DNA of 20,623 nucleotides from SURF-32 sp964648365 (GCA_964648365.1 CAZYLK010000102.1:1-20623), one strand, 5' to 3'. Positions 1-7,236 are shown, numbered from the stretch's first letter. The notes: generated by a model from the letters alone, not told the origin. A program made the numbers and translations.

Positions 1-1068
1 GAGAAGCTCGGCGAGCATCACGACTACAACCAGTACGTCGTCGTCACCGACCGGATGAACTACATCTCGCCGATGGCAAACAACATCGCGTGGCACCACG
101 CCTGCGAGAAGCTGTTCGACATTGACCTGACGCCGCGCTGCAAGGTCATCCGCACGATCATCGCGGAACTGTCGCGCATTCAGGACCACCTCCTCTGCGT
201 CGGCACGGCCGCGCTGGACCTGGGCGGCTTCACGGCGTTCCTCTACGGCTTCAACGAGCGCGAGGTCATCTACGATCTGTTCGAGGAGATCTGCGGGGCG
301 CGCTTCACCACCAGCTACACGCGCGTCGGCGGGTTGATGCAGGACATGCCGCCGGCGTGGCCGAGCCACGTGAAGGCGTTCTGCAAGAAGCTGCCCAAGG
401 CGATCGCCGACATGGAGTCGCTGCTGACGCGGAACCGCATCTTCATCGAGCGAACCAAAGGCGTCGGCTACATCGGCCACGACGATGCGATCAACTGGAG
501 CCTCACCGGCCCGCTCGCCCGGGCCAGCGGCGTCCGCCGCGACCTGCGCAAAGACGAACCATACCTGTGCTACAAGGACAACTGGGACGGGCAAGGCTCA
601 AGCAAGCTGGATTTCAAGGTGGCCATCGCCACCGGCGGCGACGTATACAGCCGGTACCTCGTGCGGCTCGAAGAGATGCGGCAGTCGCTGAAAATGGTCG
701 AGGCGATGATCGACAACGTCCCGGCCGGACCCGTGGACGTGCTGCCGGACGATAAGGTGACGCTGCCGCGAAAGGGCGAGGTCTATTTCAGCATCGAAGG
801 GCTGATCCATCACTTCGAGCAGGTGATGACCAACCGCGGCCATCAGCCGCCCATCGGCGAGGCCTACGGTTGCAACGAGACCGCCAACGGCGAACTGGGC
901 TACTACATCGCCAGCGACGGCGACAAGACGCCCTATCGCACCCGCTGCCGCGCGCCCAGCTTCATCAACTACCAGTGCTTCCCGCAACTCGTGATCGGCC
1001 ACCAGATCAGCGACGTGGTGGCGGTGCTGGGATCGTTTAATATTATTGCGGGGGAGCTGGATAGATGA
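1..1068 (+). CDS. nuoD: NADH-quinone oxidoreductase subunit D (5' partial)
   Basis: This is the 49-kDa-type subunit of complex I, in the peripheral arm, which with NuoB and NuoH forms the quinone-reduction site. The frame is open from base 1, so the start codon and perhaps 50-60 N-terminal residues lie outside the window; 355 residues are visible. Family signatures seen directly are NYISPMANN near the left edge, the stretch around SRIQDHLLCVGTAALDLG, GEAYGCNETANGELGYY, and the closing PSFINYQCFPQL...HQISDVVAVLGS...GELDR, which matches the normal NuoD C-terminus. The TGA stop at 1066-1068 is shared with the first unit of a heptamer repeat array. The next nuo gene, nuoE, begins about 1.3 kb downstream because two unrelated genes lie between. 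There is no sign of a frameshift. The identification is secure. Confidence 0.97.
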   Translation, partial: EKLGEHHDYNQYVVVTDRMNYISPMANNIAWHHACEKLFDIDLTPRCKVIRTIIAELSRIQDHLLCVGTAALDLGGFTAFLYGFNEREVIYDLFEEICGARFTTSYTRVGGLMQDMPPAWPSHVKAFCKKLPKAIADMESLLTRNRIFIERTKGVGYIGHDDAINWSLTGPLARASGVRRDLRKDEPYLCYKDNWDGQGSSKLDFKVAIATGGDVYSRYLVRLEEMRQSLKMVEAMIDNVPAGPVDVLPDDKVTLPRKGEVYFSIEGLIHHFEQVMTNRGHQPPIGEAYGCNETANGELGYYIASDGDKTPYRTRCRAPSFINYQCFPQLVIGHQISDVVAVLGSFNIIAGELDR

Positions 1069-1101
1069 ATGGCGAATGTCGAATGGCGAATAACGAATTG
1101 A
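1067..1101 (+). repeat. Family A heptamer array, copy A1
   Basis: Five head-to-tail 7-bp units are visible: GAATGGC, GAATGTC, GAATGGC, GAATAAC, GAATTGA. The first unit overlaps the nuoD stop codon (T|GAATGGC). The terminal pair GAATAAC-GAAT recurs at the end of copies A2 and A4, so the array has a direction. Function is unknown. Confidence 0.85.
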
Positions 1102-1127
1102 AAGCGCGGCGGCGGAGCGCGTGATCC

Positions 1128-1745
1128 ATGGACCCGCTGACGCTGCGACCGCCGACGTACGAGGATTTTGAGAGGCACCTGCGCGCGGTGGACCGAGTCG
1201 AAGCATTGCTCAAACGTACGACGGATGCGTTAGACGACGCAGGTCTTGACTATGCCGTGATCGGCGGGAATGCGGTTGCGGCTTGGATTTCGACGATCGA
1301 TCGTCATGCGATCCGGGCAACGAAAGATGTCGACCTCCTGATTCGTCGCAGCGATCATGATCTCATTGCAGCAGCGCTGCGTACGATTGGACTGGAACCC
1401 GCTGAAGTGTCGGGCGTGTCGATGTTCCTGGAGACTGAGGATCCGTCGCCAAAGAACGCGGTGCATGTGATCTTCGCGAATGAACCCATCCGAGAGTTCG
1501 ATTCGATCGTGGCGCCGGACGTTGCGGATGCCGCACCGGGCGTTTCGGGTTTCCGCGTCATTCCATTGCTGGGGCTGGTGCAGATGAAGTTGCTCGCGTT
1601 CCGACTGCGCGATCAGACGCATCTGGTGGACATGCTCAGCATCGGCCTGCTCGACGCGAGCTGGAAGGCGCGGCTGCCGCAAGACTTGCAGGATCGCTTT
1701 CAGCAGATGCTCGACGCCCAGGAACGGGAAGGCGGGCATCATTAG
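1128..1745 (+). CDS. Nucleotidyltransferase-fold protein (accessory gene)
   Basis: This 205-residue protein has the hallmark of the DNA polymerase beta-type nucleotidyltransferase fold: GG at 46-47 (DYAVIGGNAVAAW) followed by a DxD pair at D67/D69 (TKDVDLLI). A later helix carries VQMKLLAFRLRDQTHLVDM. This resembles stand-alone nucleotidyltransferases, including those grouped with AbiEii/MNT-type toxins, but I see no recognisable cognate antitoxin. The ATG at 1128 has a GGAG about 10 bases upstream. The gene starts 59 bp after nuoD and has no known role in complex I. The downstream nuclease-like gene is in the same reading frame, separated from it by the TAG stop and ten codons. The fold is fairly sure. 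The substrate is unknown; a defence, toxin or nucleotide-modifying role is only a possibility. Confidence 0.85.
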   Translation: MDPLTLRPPTYEDFERHLRAVDRVEALLKRTTDALDDAGLDYAVIGGNAVAAWISTIDRHAIRATKDVDLLIRRSDHDLIAAALRTIGLEPAEVSGVSMFLETEDPSPKNAVHVIFANEPIREFDSIVAPDVADAAPGVSGFRVIPLLGLVQMKLLAFRLRDQTHLVDMLSIGLLDASWKARLPQDLQDRFQQMLDAQEREGGHH

Positions 1746-1775
1746 TTCTTAGAGGCATTTGCCGGCTGGCCAGCA

Positions 1776-2324
1776 GTGGACGCATTCGAATCTCTAGTCG
1801 CAATCTTGCTCCGCAACCAGGGATACTGGGTCCATCCTTCATACCGGATTGAACTCAGCAGGGCGGAAAAGCGCGCACTCGGGAAGCCGTCCATGCCTCG
1901 TCCGGAACTGGATCTGGTTGCGTATAAGGCGCTGAGGAATGAGCTGTTGGCAATCGAGTGCAAGTCCTTTCTCGATTCACTTGGTGTCACCTACTCGAGC
2001 TTCGTAGATCCGTCGTTTGCTGGATTCAAGCGGTACAAAATCTTCAATGACCGCCACTACTGGCGGGTGATCAAAGCTTCGCTCGTTCGTCAACTGGTCC
2101 AGCAGGAGGCCATTCATCCCAAGCCGGACGTCGTGCTGTGTCTGTCGGCTGGACGAATTCGAAACGAGAAAGACCGGCAAGCGCTGGCTCGACTCTTTGC
2201 GAAACGGCGATGGAGGCTCTATGATGATTCTTGGATCGCCCAAAGGGTCTCCGAGCTTGCGACGCAGGGTTACACAAACAATGAAGGCGTGATCGCATTG
2301 AAGATTGCGAAACGGTTTTCCTAA
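1776..2324 (+). CDS. PD-(D/E)XK nuclease-like protein (accessory gene)
   Basis: This protein of about 182 residues contains PELDLVAY (D46), a short hairpin, then LLAIECKS (E61, K63). That spacing is the D...ExK core of the restriction-endonuclease-like fold. Near its N-terminus are FESLVAILLRNQGYWV and EKRALGKP, and near the C-terminus RRWRLYDDSWI. The first usable start after the upstream TAG is GTG at 1776, with no clear ribosome binding site; the ten codons between the TAG and the GTG are open and in frame with the preceding nucleotidyltransferase gene, so translational coupling or readthrough is conceivable. No methyltransferase or specificity subunit is nearby, so it is not an ordinary restriction system. 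The fold assignment rests on the motif only. Target and activity are unknown. Confidence 0.75.
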   Translation: MDAFESLVAILLRNQGYWVHPSYRIELSRAEKRALGKPSMPRPELDLVAYKALRNELLAIECKSFLDSLGVTYSSFVDPSFAGFKRYKIFNDRHYWRVIKASLVRQLVQQEAIHPKPDVVLCLSAGRIRNEKDRQALARLFAKRRWRLYDDSWIAQRVSELATQGYTNNEGVIALKIAKRFS

Positions 2325-2359
2325 GCAAGTTCAGAAACTCAAGACAGGATACCTCGTTC

Positions 2360-2956
2360 ATGGCCTGGAAGACACTTGATCGAATCACCCCGGCGGTCCC
2401 CGACGACGCTCCGCCGGCGTTGAGCGACGCCGTGCGGGACAAGATCCGTTCGTTCCTCCCGCGTTACGAAACGAAGCGGGCAGCCTTGCTGCCCGCGCTG
2501 CACGTCGCGCAGGATGCCGTCGGTCACGTGTCGTATGCGGTGATGAAGGAGATCGCGGAGATTCTGGAGATCCACCCGTCGGACGTGCTGGACACGGTGA
2601 CGTTCTACACGCACTTCTGGACGCACGAGAAGGGGCGCAAGGTGATCACGGTCTGCCGCAGCATTACGTGTGAGATGCTCGGCGGGCGCGATGTGCTGGC
2701 GTCGCTGAAGCGCGAACTCAAGATCGGCGAGCATGGCACCACCGAGGACGGCGAGTTCAGCCTGGTGACGGAAGAATGCCTGGCCGGCTGCGATCACGCC
2801 CCCTGCATGCTGGTGAACGAAAAGCTCCACAAGTGCGTGCAGGCGAAGGACGTGCCGGCCATCCTCAAGGACAAGGCCAACGATGTAGTCGCATGCGAAC
2901 GCAGCGATCTGTACGACGCTCCGCGGGCGGAAGGAAGTGAGGGAGCAAGGGAGTAA
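2360..2956 (+). CDS. nuoE: NADH-quinone oxidoreductase subunit E
   Basis: This is the 24-kDa-type thioredoxin-fold subunit of the NADH dehydrogenase module, carrying the [2Fe-2S] cluster N1a next to NuoF. The 198-residue product has the expected cluster ligands as Cx4C (C99, C104, in CRSITC) and Cx3C (C140, C144, in CLAGC). Upstream is the helical region with HVAQDAVGHVSY and SDVLDTVTFYTHF, which is typical of the family. It starts at ATG 2360, 35 bp after the nuclease-like gene, with a purine-rich ACAGGA upstream. The last codons are unusual: residues 191-198 (EGSEGARE) and the TAA stop are encoded by an octamer repeat of family D, so the C-terminal tail has been supplied by a repeat insertion or erosion into one. 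This tail lies beyond the conserved domain and probably does not affect the cluster. Confidence 0.96.
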   Translation: MAWKTLDRITPAVPDDAPPALSDAVRDKIRSFLPRYETKRAALLPALHVAQDAVGHVSYAVMKEIAEILEIHPSDVLDTVTFYTHFWTHEKGRKVITVCRSITCEMLGGRDVLASLKRELKIGEHGTTEDGEFSLVTEECLAGCDHAPCMLVNEKLHKCVQAKDVPAILKDKANDVVACERSDLYDAPRAEGSEGARE

Positions 2957-2962
2957 GGGAAG
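2933..2962 (+). repeat. Family D octamer array, copy D1
   Basis: Octamer units GGAAGTGA, GGGAGCAA, GGGAGTAA and a terminal GGGAAGA are read on the + strand. The array overlaps the last codons and stop of nuoE. It is complementary to copy D2 about 150 bp downstream. Confidence 0.8.
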
Positions 2963-3172
2963 ATGGGCGCACCCTTACCCGGCACGCCGCCAATTCAATG
3001 GCGGATGAGTTTCGCTGGTTGCTCCGTCCCGTCATGAGCACAACATCCCGCCGCCGGCGATCCTCAGCACCCTCACGGCTTCGATAAAAATCCCATGAAC
3101 ACAGCACGGCTATCCCTTCCCTTACTCCCTCACTCCCTCACTCCCTCACTCCCCCCTTTCGTCCAAACGTGA
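2957..3172. other. Intergenic segment between nuoE and the membrane protein gene
   Basis: This 216-bp gap is framed by family D arrays in opposite orientation (D1 forward, D2 reverse), which could pair in RNA as a long purine/pyrimidine stem. Inside is a perfect 6-bp hairpin at 2987-3004, CCGCCA ATTCAA TGGCGG. I see no open reading frame with coding character and no clear terminator or promoter. Confidence 0.6.
3113..3155 (-). repeat. Family D octamer array, copy D2 (inverted)
   Basis: On the - strand this reads three GGGAGTGA units, GGGAGTAA, then GGGAAG, the same terminal unit as the other copies. It ends 18 bp before the GTG start of the next gene, so it occupies the place where a ribosome binding site would be expected. 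Confidence 0.82.
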
Positions 3173-4435
3173 GTGTATTCCCAGAACGAACAATCCGTCT
3201 GGAAGCGGGACTGGCGCTGGGCAGACGTCACGGCATGGTTGCGGCGACACCCGGATGCCGTGGCGCTCACCCTCGTGTACGTCGCCTTCTTCGGCCTGCT
3301 GAACATCAAGCTGTGGCGTCCCGGCTATCGACTCGACATCACCAGGAACACGTCCATCGCCGAGGCGGCCGCGTGGCACGACGGGCGGCTCGACATCGCA
3401 GCGCGATACCCGGACACGGCCGTGCTGAACGGGCGGATCTACAACGTCTTTCCGCCGTTTTTCTCCTTCGTCTCGTATGGCGTCTTGGCGATCTGGCCGG
3501 CGGGCGTGCCGCACTGGCTGATACTCGTGTTGCTGGGCCTGCCGGCGCCCTGGCTGGTCTACACGCTGCTTCGCCGCACCGGCCTCGACCCGGCGTGGGC
3601 GGCCCTGCTCTCGCTGAGCTTCCTCCTGGGCACGTCGTTCTACCCGGTTGCCCGACACGCCCTCGGCGGGGCGGCCGTGTACTGGGTCAACCACGTCGTC
3701 GCGACAGTTGCGCTGTGCGCCTTTCTGCTCGAGTATCGCGGCCGGCGCCGGCCATGGGCGATGGCGCTCGCACTGCTGCCGGGGGCGTGGACGCGCCAAC
3801 TGACGGTCCTCTACCTGGGCGTCGTCGGCTGGTGCTGGCTTCGGCAACCGGGCGGCGTCAGCGCGAAACTCCGCACGGCGCTGCCCCTAGCGGCGATTGT
3901 GGCCGTGACGGCGGGCGTGCCGATGGTCCTCAACGCGCTCAAGTTCGGCAGCCCGCTGGACTCGGGTTACGCACTCATTTACGTCGGCCGCGAGGATCAG
4001 TGGGCTCAGGACATCAAGCAGGGGCTGTTTTCGCCAATCTTCATCCCGCGCAACGCCTACTACATGCACCTGGGGCTGCCGGAATGGGTCGAGACGAAGG
4101 GTGGCGGGCAGAAGTTGCGGCCGACGTCGCTGGGCACGGGCCTGTGGCTGACCTCGCCGCTCTACCTGCTCCTGCTCGTGAAGCTGCCCACGATCTGGCG
4201 CGACAGGTCGGCCTGGCCGCTGCTTCTGGCCACGCTCGCCGTCATGGGGATGCTGCTGATGTACCACGCGACGGGGCGTTCGCAGTTGGGGTATCATCGC
4301 TTCACGCTGGACTTCCTGCCGGTCTGGCTGGTCCTGATCGCCCCGTACGCCGCCCGGCCGGGGACGCGGTGGTTTGTCGCGGTGGCGGTGGCATGGAGTC
4401 TGCTGTATTTTCAGTGGCTGATCCGGTGGGCCTGA
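3173..4435 (+). CDS. Polytopic membrane protein, GT-C glycosyltransferase-like (accessory gene)
   Basis: This 420-residue protein is strongly hydrophobic, with roughly nine or ten predicted membrane helices (for example around 29-46, 98-130, 141-156, 173-187, 195-224, 236-254, 324-338, 348-363, 381-392 and 399-415). The first large loop contains DITRNTSIAEAAAWHDGRLD (55-74), and the last third has GYHRFTLDFLP (373-383). Both patterns recall multi-helix lipid-linked sugar transferases of the GT-C type, but I cannot name a family with certainty. GTG 3173 follows directly on an in-frame TGA, so it is the earliest possible start; no Shine-Dalgarno sequence is visible because family D repeat occupies the region. 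A second frame is also open through this gene from GTG 3169, but its translation is Arg/Pro/Ala-rich and not membrane-like, so I reject it. It has no known link to complex I. Confidence 0.8.
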   Translation: MYSQNEQSVWKRDWRWADVTAWLRRHPDAVALTLVYVAFFGLLNIKLWRPGYRLDITRNTSIAEAAAWHDGRLDIAARYPDTAVLNGRIYNVFPPFFSFVSYGVLAIWPAGVPHWLILVLLGLPAPWLVYTLLRRTGLDPAWAALLSLSFLLGTSFYPVARHALGGAAVYWVNHVVATVALCAFLLEYRGRRRPWAMALALLPGAWTRQLTVLYLGVVGWCWLRQPGGVSAKLRTALPLAAIVAVTAGVPMVLNALKFGSPLDSGYALIYVGREDQWAQDIKQGLFSPIFIPRNAYYMHLGLPEWVETKGGGQKLRPTSLGTGLWLTSPLYLLLLVKLPTIWRDRSAWPLLLATLAVMGMLLMYHATGRSQLGYHRFTLDFLPVWLVLIAPYAARPGTRWFVAVAVAWSLLYFQWLIRWA

Positions 4436-4560
4436 ACGAGGCGCCGCCTTCAGAGCCCCCGCATTCATGCGGGGGTCCACGGGTGGGAGACCGGTGCCCC
4501 GGCGGAAGACCACCGGTTGAAAACCGGTGCCACACGGACGAACGCGAGGACGGTTGATCG
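4436..4560. other. Intergenic segment upstream of nuoF
   Basis: This 125-bp gap is mostly a reversed family B element. Its end supplies the nuoF ribosome binding site, GAGGA at 4546-4550, ten bases before the GTG start. Confidence 0.65.
4453..4535 (-). repeat. Family B two-hairpin element, copy B1 (inverted)
   Basis: There are two perfect hairpins: 4456-4475 (CCCCCGCAT TC ATGCGGGGG, a 9-bp stem) and 4512-4528 (ACCGGTT GAA AACCGGT, a 7-bp stem). The same two hairpins occur in the opposite orientation at 15553-15601 and, degenerated, at 15606-15652. Neither is followed by a T run, so these are not intrinsic terminators. Confidence 0.85.
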
Positions 4561-5868
4561 GTGGCGAAGTACGAACCGGTATTGCTGCGAAACGTCGGCG
4601 TTGAAGGCTCGCACAAACTGAGCGTGTACGAGTCTCGCGGCGGCTACCAGGCCGCGCGGAAGGCGCTGAAAATGTCGCCGGACGAAGTCGTCGAGGAGGT
4701 CAAGAAGGCCAACCTTCGCGGCCGCGGCGGGGCCGGGTTCCCGGCCGGGGTGAAGTGGACCTTCCTGCCCAAGGATCGCAAGGTCACCTACCTGTGCGTC
4801 AACGGCGACGAGTCCGAGCCGCCGACGTTCTCAAACCGCGTGCTCATGGAGCACGATCCCCATCAGCTTATCGAAGGCACGATCATCGCGGCCCACGCGA
4901 CCCGGGCGCAGATCGCTTACATCTACCTCCGCGTCGAGTTTCACGAGCAGTTCCACATCCTCCAGAAGGCGGTGGATGAGGCGTATGCCAAGAAGTACCT
5001 CGGCAAGAAGATCTTCGGCACGGACGTGAACCTGGAGATCTACCTGCATCGCGGGGCCGGGGCGTACGTCTGCGGTGAGGAGACGGGGCTGATCGAGTCG
5101 CTGGAAGGCAAGCGCGGTTGGCCGCGGATCAAGCCGCCGTTTCCGGCCATCGAGGGCCTGTTTCACAAGCCGACGGTGGTCAACAACGTCGAGACGCTCT
5201 CCAACCTGCCGCACATCATCGAGCGCGGGGCGGACTGGTTCACCGGCATCGGCCCGGCCCACAGCACGGGGCCGAAGCTCTTCTGCCTGTCGGGTCCGGT
5301 GAAGCGCCCCGGCTGCTTCGAGGGGCCGATGACGATCACGGTCCAGGACTTGATCGAGGGCGACGACTTCGGCCGCGGGATGCGAGACGGCAGCCGCGTC
5401 AAGTGCGTGCTGCCGGGCGGCATCTCGATGGGGGCGCTGTCCGCGGACGAACTGGGCATGAAAATGGACTTCGACGACCCGCGCAAGTACGGTCTGCTGG
5501 GTCTGGGCACGGCCGCGGCCGTGGTCGTGGACCAGTCGGCCGACATCCGCATCGTGCTGCGGAACTTGTGCCGGTTTTACGCGATGGAGTCCTGCGGCCA
5601 GTGTACGCAGTGCCGCGAGGGGACAAGCTGGATGTACAAGATGGCCGCCCGCATCGCCGACGGCGCCGGGCGGATCGAAGACCTCGACCTGATCCTGGAA
5701 GTCTCGCGGAAGATGGGGATGATCCCCGGCATGAGCATCTGCGGCCTGCCGGACGGGGCGACCTACCCGATCGAGACGGTGGTCAAGAAGTTCCGGGCGG
5801 AATTGGAGGAGCGGATTAGGGAGCAGACGCCGGGGAAGGTGGATTTGGCGCTGGCGGTGGTGAACTGA
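4561..5868 (+). CDS. nuoF: NADH-quinone oxidoreductase subunit F (NADH/FMN-binding)
   Basis: This is the 51-kDa-type subunit where NADH binds and reduces FMN, passing electrons to cluster N3. The 435-residue product shows the glycine-rich flavin/NADH motif RGRGGAGFPAGVKW (from 53), the second nucleotide-binding stretch GAGAYVCGEETGLIESLEG (166-183), and the N3 ligands CGQCTQC (C345, C348, C351) with C394 in SICGLPDG. Length and domain order match the family. The start is GTG 4561 with GAGGA ten bases upstream. One oddity is the FMN-site segment NGDESEPPTFSNR (81-93): many family members have Gly after EP and Lys-Asp-Arg where this has Pro and Ser-Asn-Arg. The invariant acidic residues of that loop (D83, E84, E86) are kept, so function is expected. 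Confidence 0.97.
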   Translation: MAKYEPVLLRNVGVEGSHKLSVYESRGGYQAARKALKMSPDEVVEEVKKANLRGRGGAGFPAGVKWTFLPKDRKVTYLCVNGDESEPPTFSNRVLMEHDPHQLIEGTIIAAHATRAQIAYIYLRVEFHEQFHILQKAVDEAYAKKYLGKKIFGTDVNLEIYLHRGAGAYVCGEETGLIESLEGKRGWPRIKPPFPAIEGLFHKPTVVNNVETLSNLPHIIERGADWFTGIGPAHSTGPKLFCLSGPVKRPGCFEGPMTITVQDLIEGDDFGRGMRDGSRVKCVLPGGISMGALSADELGMKMDFDDPRKYGLLGLGTAAAVVVDQSADIRIVLRNLCRFYAMESCGQCTQCREGTSWMYKMAARIADGAGRIEDLDLILEVSRKMGMIPGMSICGLPDGATYPIETVVKKFRAELEERIREQTPGKVDLALAVVN

Positions 5869-6041
5869 CGTCGCAGTCGGCAGTTACGCACCCGCGCCGA
5901 GCCGCGTGGCTTCAGCCCGCGCGAGTGTGCGGGCGCGACCTAGTCTGCGAATCGCGCGTGGAGGTGTGATCGGGAGTCATCCAGCGAGCAGAATCGGCCT
6001 GACCGTGTCGGAGCAGTGGAGCGAGCATAGAGAAGAGCGAC
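5869..6041. other. Intergenic segment between nuoF and the aspartic protease gene
   Basis: This 173-bp gap contains one family C hairpin (5899-5925). The remainder shows no other repeat, terminator or open frame that I can support. A purine-rich AGAAGAG a few bases before ATG 6042 is a reasonable ribosome binding site. Confidence 0.55.
5899..5925 (+). repeat. Family C palindromic element, copy C1
   Basis: The unit reads GAGCCGCGTGGCTTCAGCCC followed by GCGCGAG. The core GGCTTCAGCC is an interrupted palindrome. It is closely related to copies near 10259, 10340 (inverted), 11571, 12676 and 13354. Confidence 0.85.
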
Positions 6042-6434
6042 ATGGGGATCACAAGCGTCGCAGTCACGATGAAGAAAACCCACGACGCGAAGGCGTCGCG
6101 TGAGGTGGATTTCCTCGTGGATTCCGGCGCGGTGTATTCGGTCGTGTCGTCGACCGTATTGAAGGCGCTCGGGTGCAAGCCGTATCGTTCGCGGAGCTTC
6201 TTCCTGGCAGACGGCACGAAGGTGACACGCCAGATCGGTGACGCGTACTTTGAATACAAAGGCGTCGGCGGCGCGGCGCCGGTGATCTTTGGCCAGAAAG
6301 GAGATCGGAACCTGCTGGGTGCAACGACGCTTGAAGCGCTGGAGTTGGTGCTGGACCCGTTTCGTGGAGAGTTGCGGCCCATGACGATGAGTTTGATGGG
6401 TATGTTTCCATCGTACGAGGATCGGAGCCGCTAG
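6042..6434 (+). CDS. Retropepsin-like (clan AA) aspartic protease
   Basis: The product is 130 residues, the size of a single-domain retropepsin-type protease that acts as a homodimer. The catalytic motif is visible as DFLVDSGAVYSVV (D27-S28-G29). The downstream flap-side segment is FFLADGTKVTRQIGDAYFEY, and the family's second hydrophobic-Gly motif is NLLGATTLEALELVLDP (90-106). The closing FRGELRP matches small stand-alone bacterial and archaeal aspartyl proteases. It starts at ATG 6042 with AGAAGAG upstream. It ends 28 bp before an antitoxin-like gene and is in the same orientation, so the three genes may be one transcript. Substrate is unknown. Activity as a protease is inferred from the motif. 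It interrupts nuoF-nuoG and has no known role in complex I. Confidence 0.8.
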   Translation: MGITSVAVTMKKTHDAKASREVDFLVDSGAVYSVVSSTVLKALGCKPYRSRSFFLADGTKVTRQIGDAYFEYKGVGGAAPVIFGQKGDRNLLGATTLEALELVLDPFRGELRPMTMSLMGMFPSYEDRSR

Positions 6435-6462
6435 TGCCGTGTTGGCCCGAGGGGGGTGTCCG

Positions 6463-6684
6463 ATGGAAGTACTGAAAGGTCATTTTGACGGCAAACAGGT
6501 CGTGATTGACGACCCTGTTCCGGCGGACCTCGCGCCAGATACGCCGGTCAAGATCGTCGTTGACCGACAACCGAACGGAACCGTTTTGCAGCGTCTTGCC
6601 AGGCTGGCCGGACCAGGGCACGGGTTGCCGCGCGATTATGCCGAACAGCACGAGCACTACAATAAGGGAACGCCCCGAAAGTGA
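6463..6684 (+). CDS. Antitoxin-like small protein, partner of the PIN toxin
   Basis: This 73-residue protein begins MEVLKGHFDGKQVVIDDPVP, a beta-strand N-terminus followed by a Pro-containing turn. That layout is typical of small VapB-like/AF2212-like antitoxins, with a helical, charged C-terminus (RLARLAGPGHGLPRDYAEQH) that would wrap the toxin. I chose ATG 6463 over the in-frame TTG 24 bases upstream because a strong GAGGGGGG lies just ahead of it and because antitoxins of this type start this way. The stop TGA overlaps the GTG start of the PIN gene by four bases (GTGA), the usual toxin-antitoxin coupling. The antitoxin role is inferred mainly from this coupling and length. Confidence 0.75.
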   Translation: MEVLKGHFDGKQVVIDDPVPADLAPDTPVKIVVDRQPNGTVLQRLARLAGPGHGLPRDYAEQHEHYNKGTPRK

Positions 6685-7100
6685 ACACGACGTTCGTTGA
6701 CACGTCGTATCTGCTGGCGATCGTCAACGTCGATGACGCGTTACACGATCGTGCATCCGCCTGGACGGAGCGAGTGCATGGTCGATTGCTGACGACGGAG
6801 TTTGTACTGCTGGAATTTATGGACGCCTTGTGTGGCCCTCCGTTTCGCCGGAGGGCGCTTGATACGCTGACGCTCCTCCGGGCCGACGACGCGTTCACGA
6901 TCGCACCATTGTCGGCTGGATTGCTCAGCTCGGGTGTTGACGTCTTCGCCACGCACCAGGACAAGGAGTGGAGCTTGACCGACTGTATCTCGTTTTGTCT
7001 GATGCGGCGGGAAGGGTTGATAGATGCACTCACCGCCGATCGTCATTTTGAACAGGCCGGGTTCCGAGCTCTGCTTCGCATGGATCCGCCGGACGGATGA
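6681..7100 (+). CDS. vapC: PIN-domain ribonuclease toxin, VapC-like
   Basis: This 139-residue PIN-domain protein is probably the toxin of a VapBC-type module, a metal-dependent RNase. The four acidic active-site positions are visible: D7 in FVDTSYLLA, E40 in LTTEFVLLEF, D101 in WSLTDCISF and D120 in ALTADRHFEQAGF. Length is normal for the family. The start is GTG 6681, overlapping the antitoxin stop by four bases, which supports translational coupling. VapBC modules are usually autoregulated by the complex at their own promoter; I cannot identify an operator here, and the genes may simply be co-transcribed with nuo. The gene family is secure; the RNA target is unknown. Confidence 0.87.
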   Translation: MNTTFVDTSYLLAIVNVDDALHDRASAWTERVHGRLLTTEFVLLEFMDALCGPPFRRRALDTLTLLRADDAFTIAPLSAGLLSSGVDVFATHQDKEWSLTDCISFCLMRREGLIDALTADRHFEQAGFRALLRMDPPDG

Positions 7101-7236
7101 ACCGCGTAAGGAATACCACGGGGAAGTGTACGGAGTGCGGCTGCGTCATCTGAGGATCGCGGCCTGAGCGTCAATTCGGCGTCGATCCGGCGACGATGGC
7201 CGGGGATTTGGAAGCGAGCATCAAAGCGACGATTCG
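7101..7236. other. Intergenic segment upstream of nuoG
   Basis: This 136-bp gap has none of the dispersed repeats seen elsewhere. A tiny frame (7097-7153, 18 codons) starts on the ATGA overlap with the PIN gene stop and encodes a Cys-rich end, KCTECGCVI. Nothing else is supportable. I see no strong Shine-Dalgarno sequence directly before nuoG. Confidence 0.5.

Noticed and set aside
4453..4535. Family B hairpins considered as intrinsic terminators
   Set aside because: Neither stem is followed by a U run, and the elements recur in both orientations inside the operon.
3169..4557. A second long frame (GTG 3169) overlapping the membrane protein gene on the same strand
   Set aside because: Its translation is rich in Arg, Pro, Ala and Gly with no membrane or domain pattern. 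The 3173 frame gives regular hydrophobic helices, so the 3169 frame is a GC-driven shadow.
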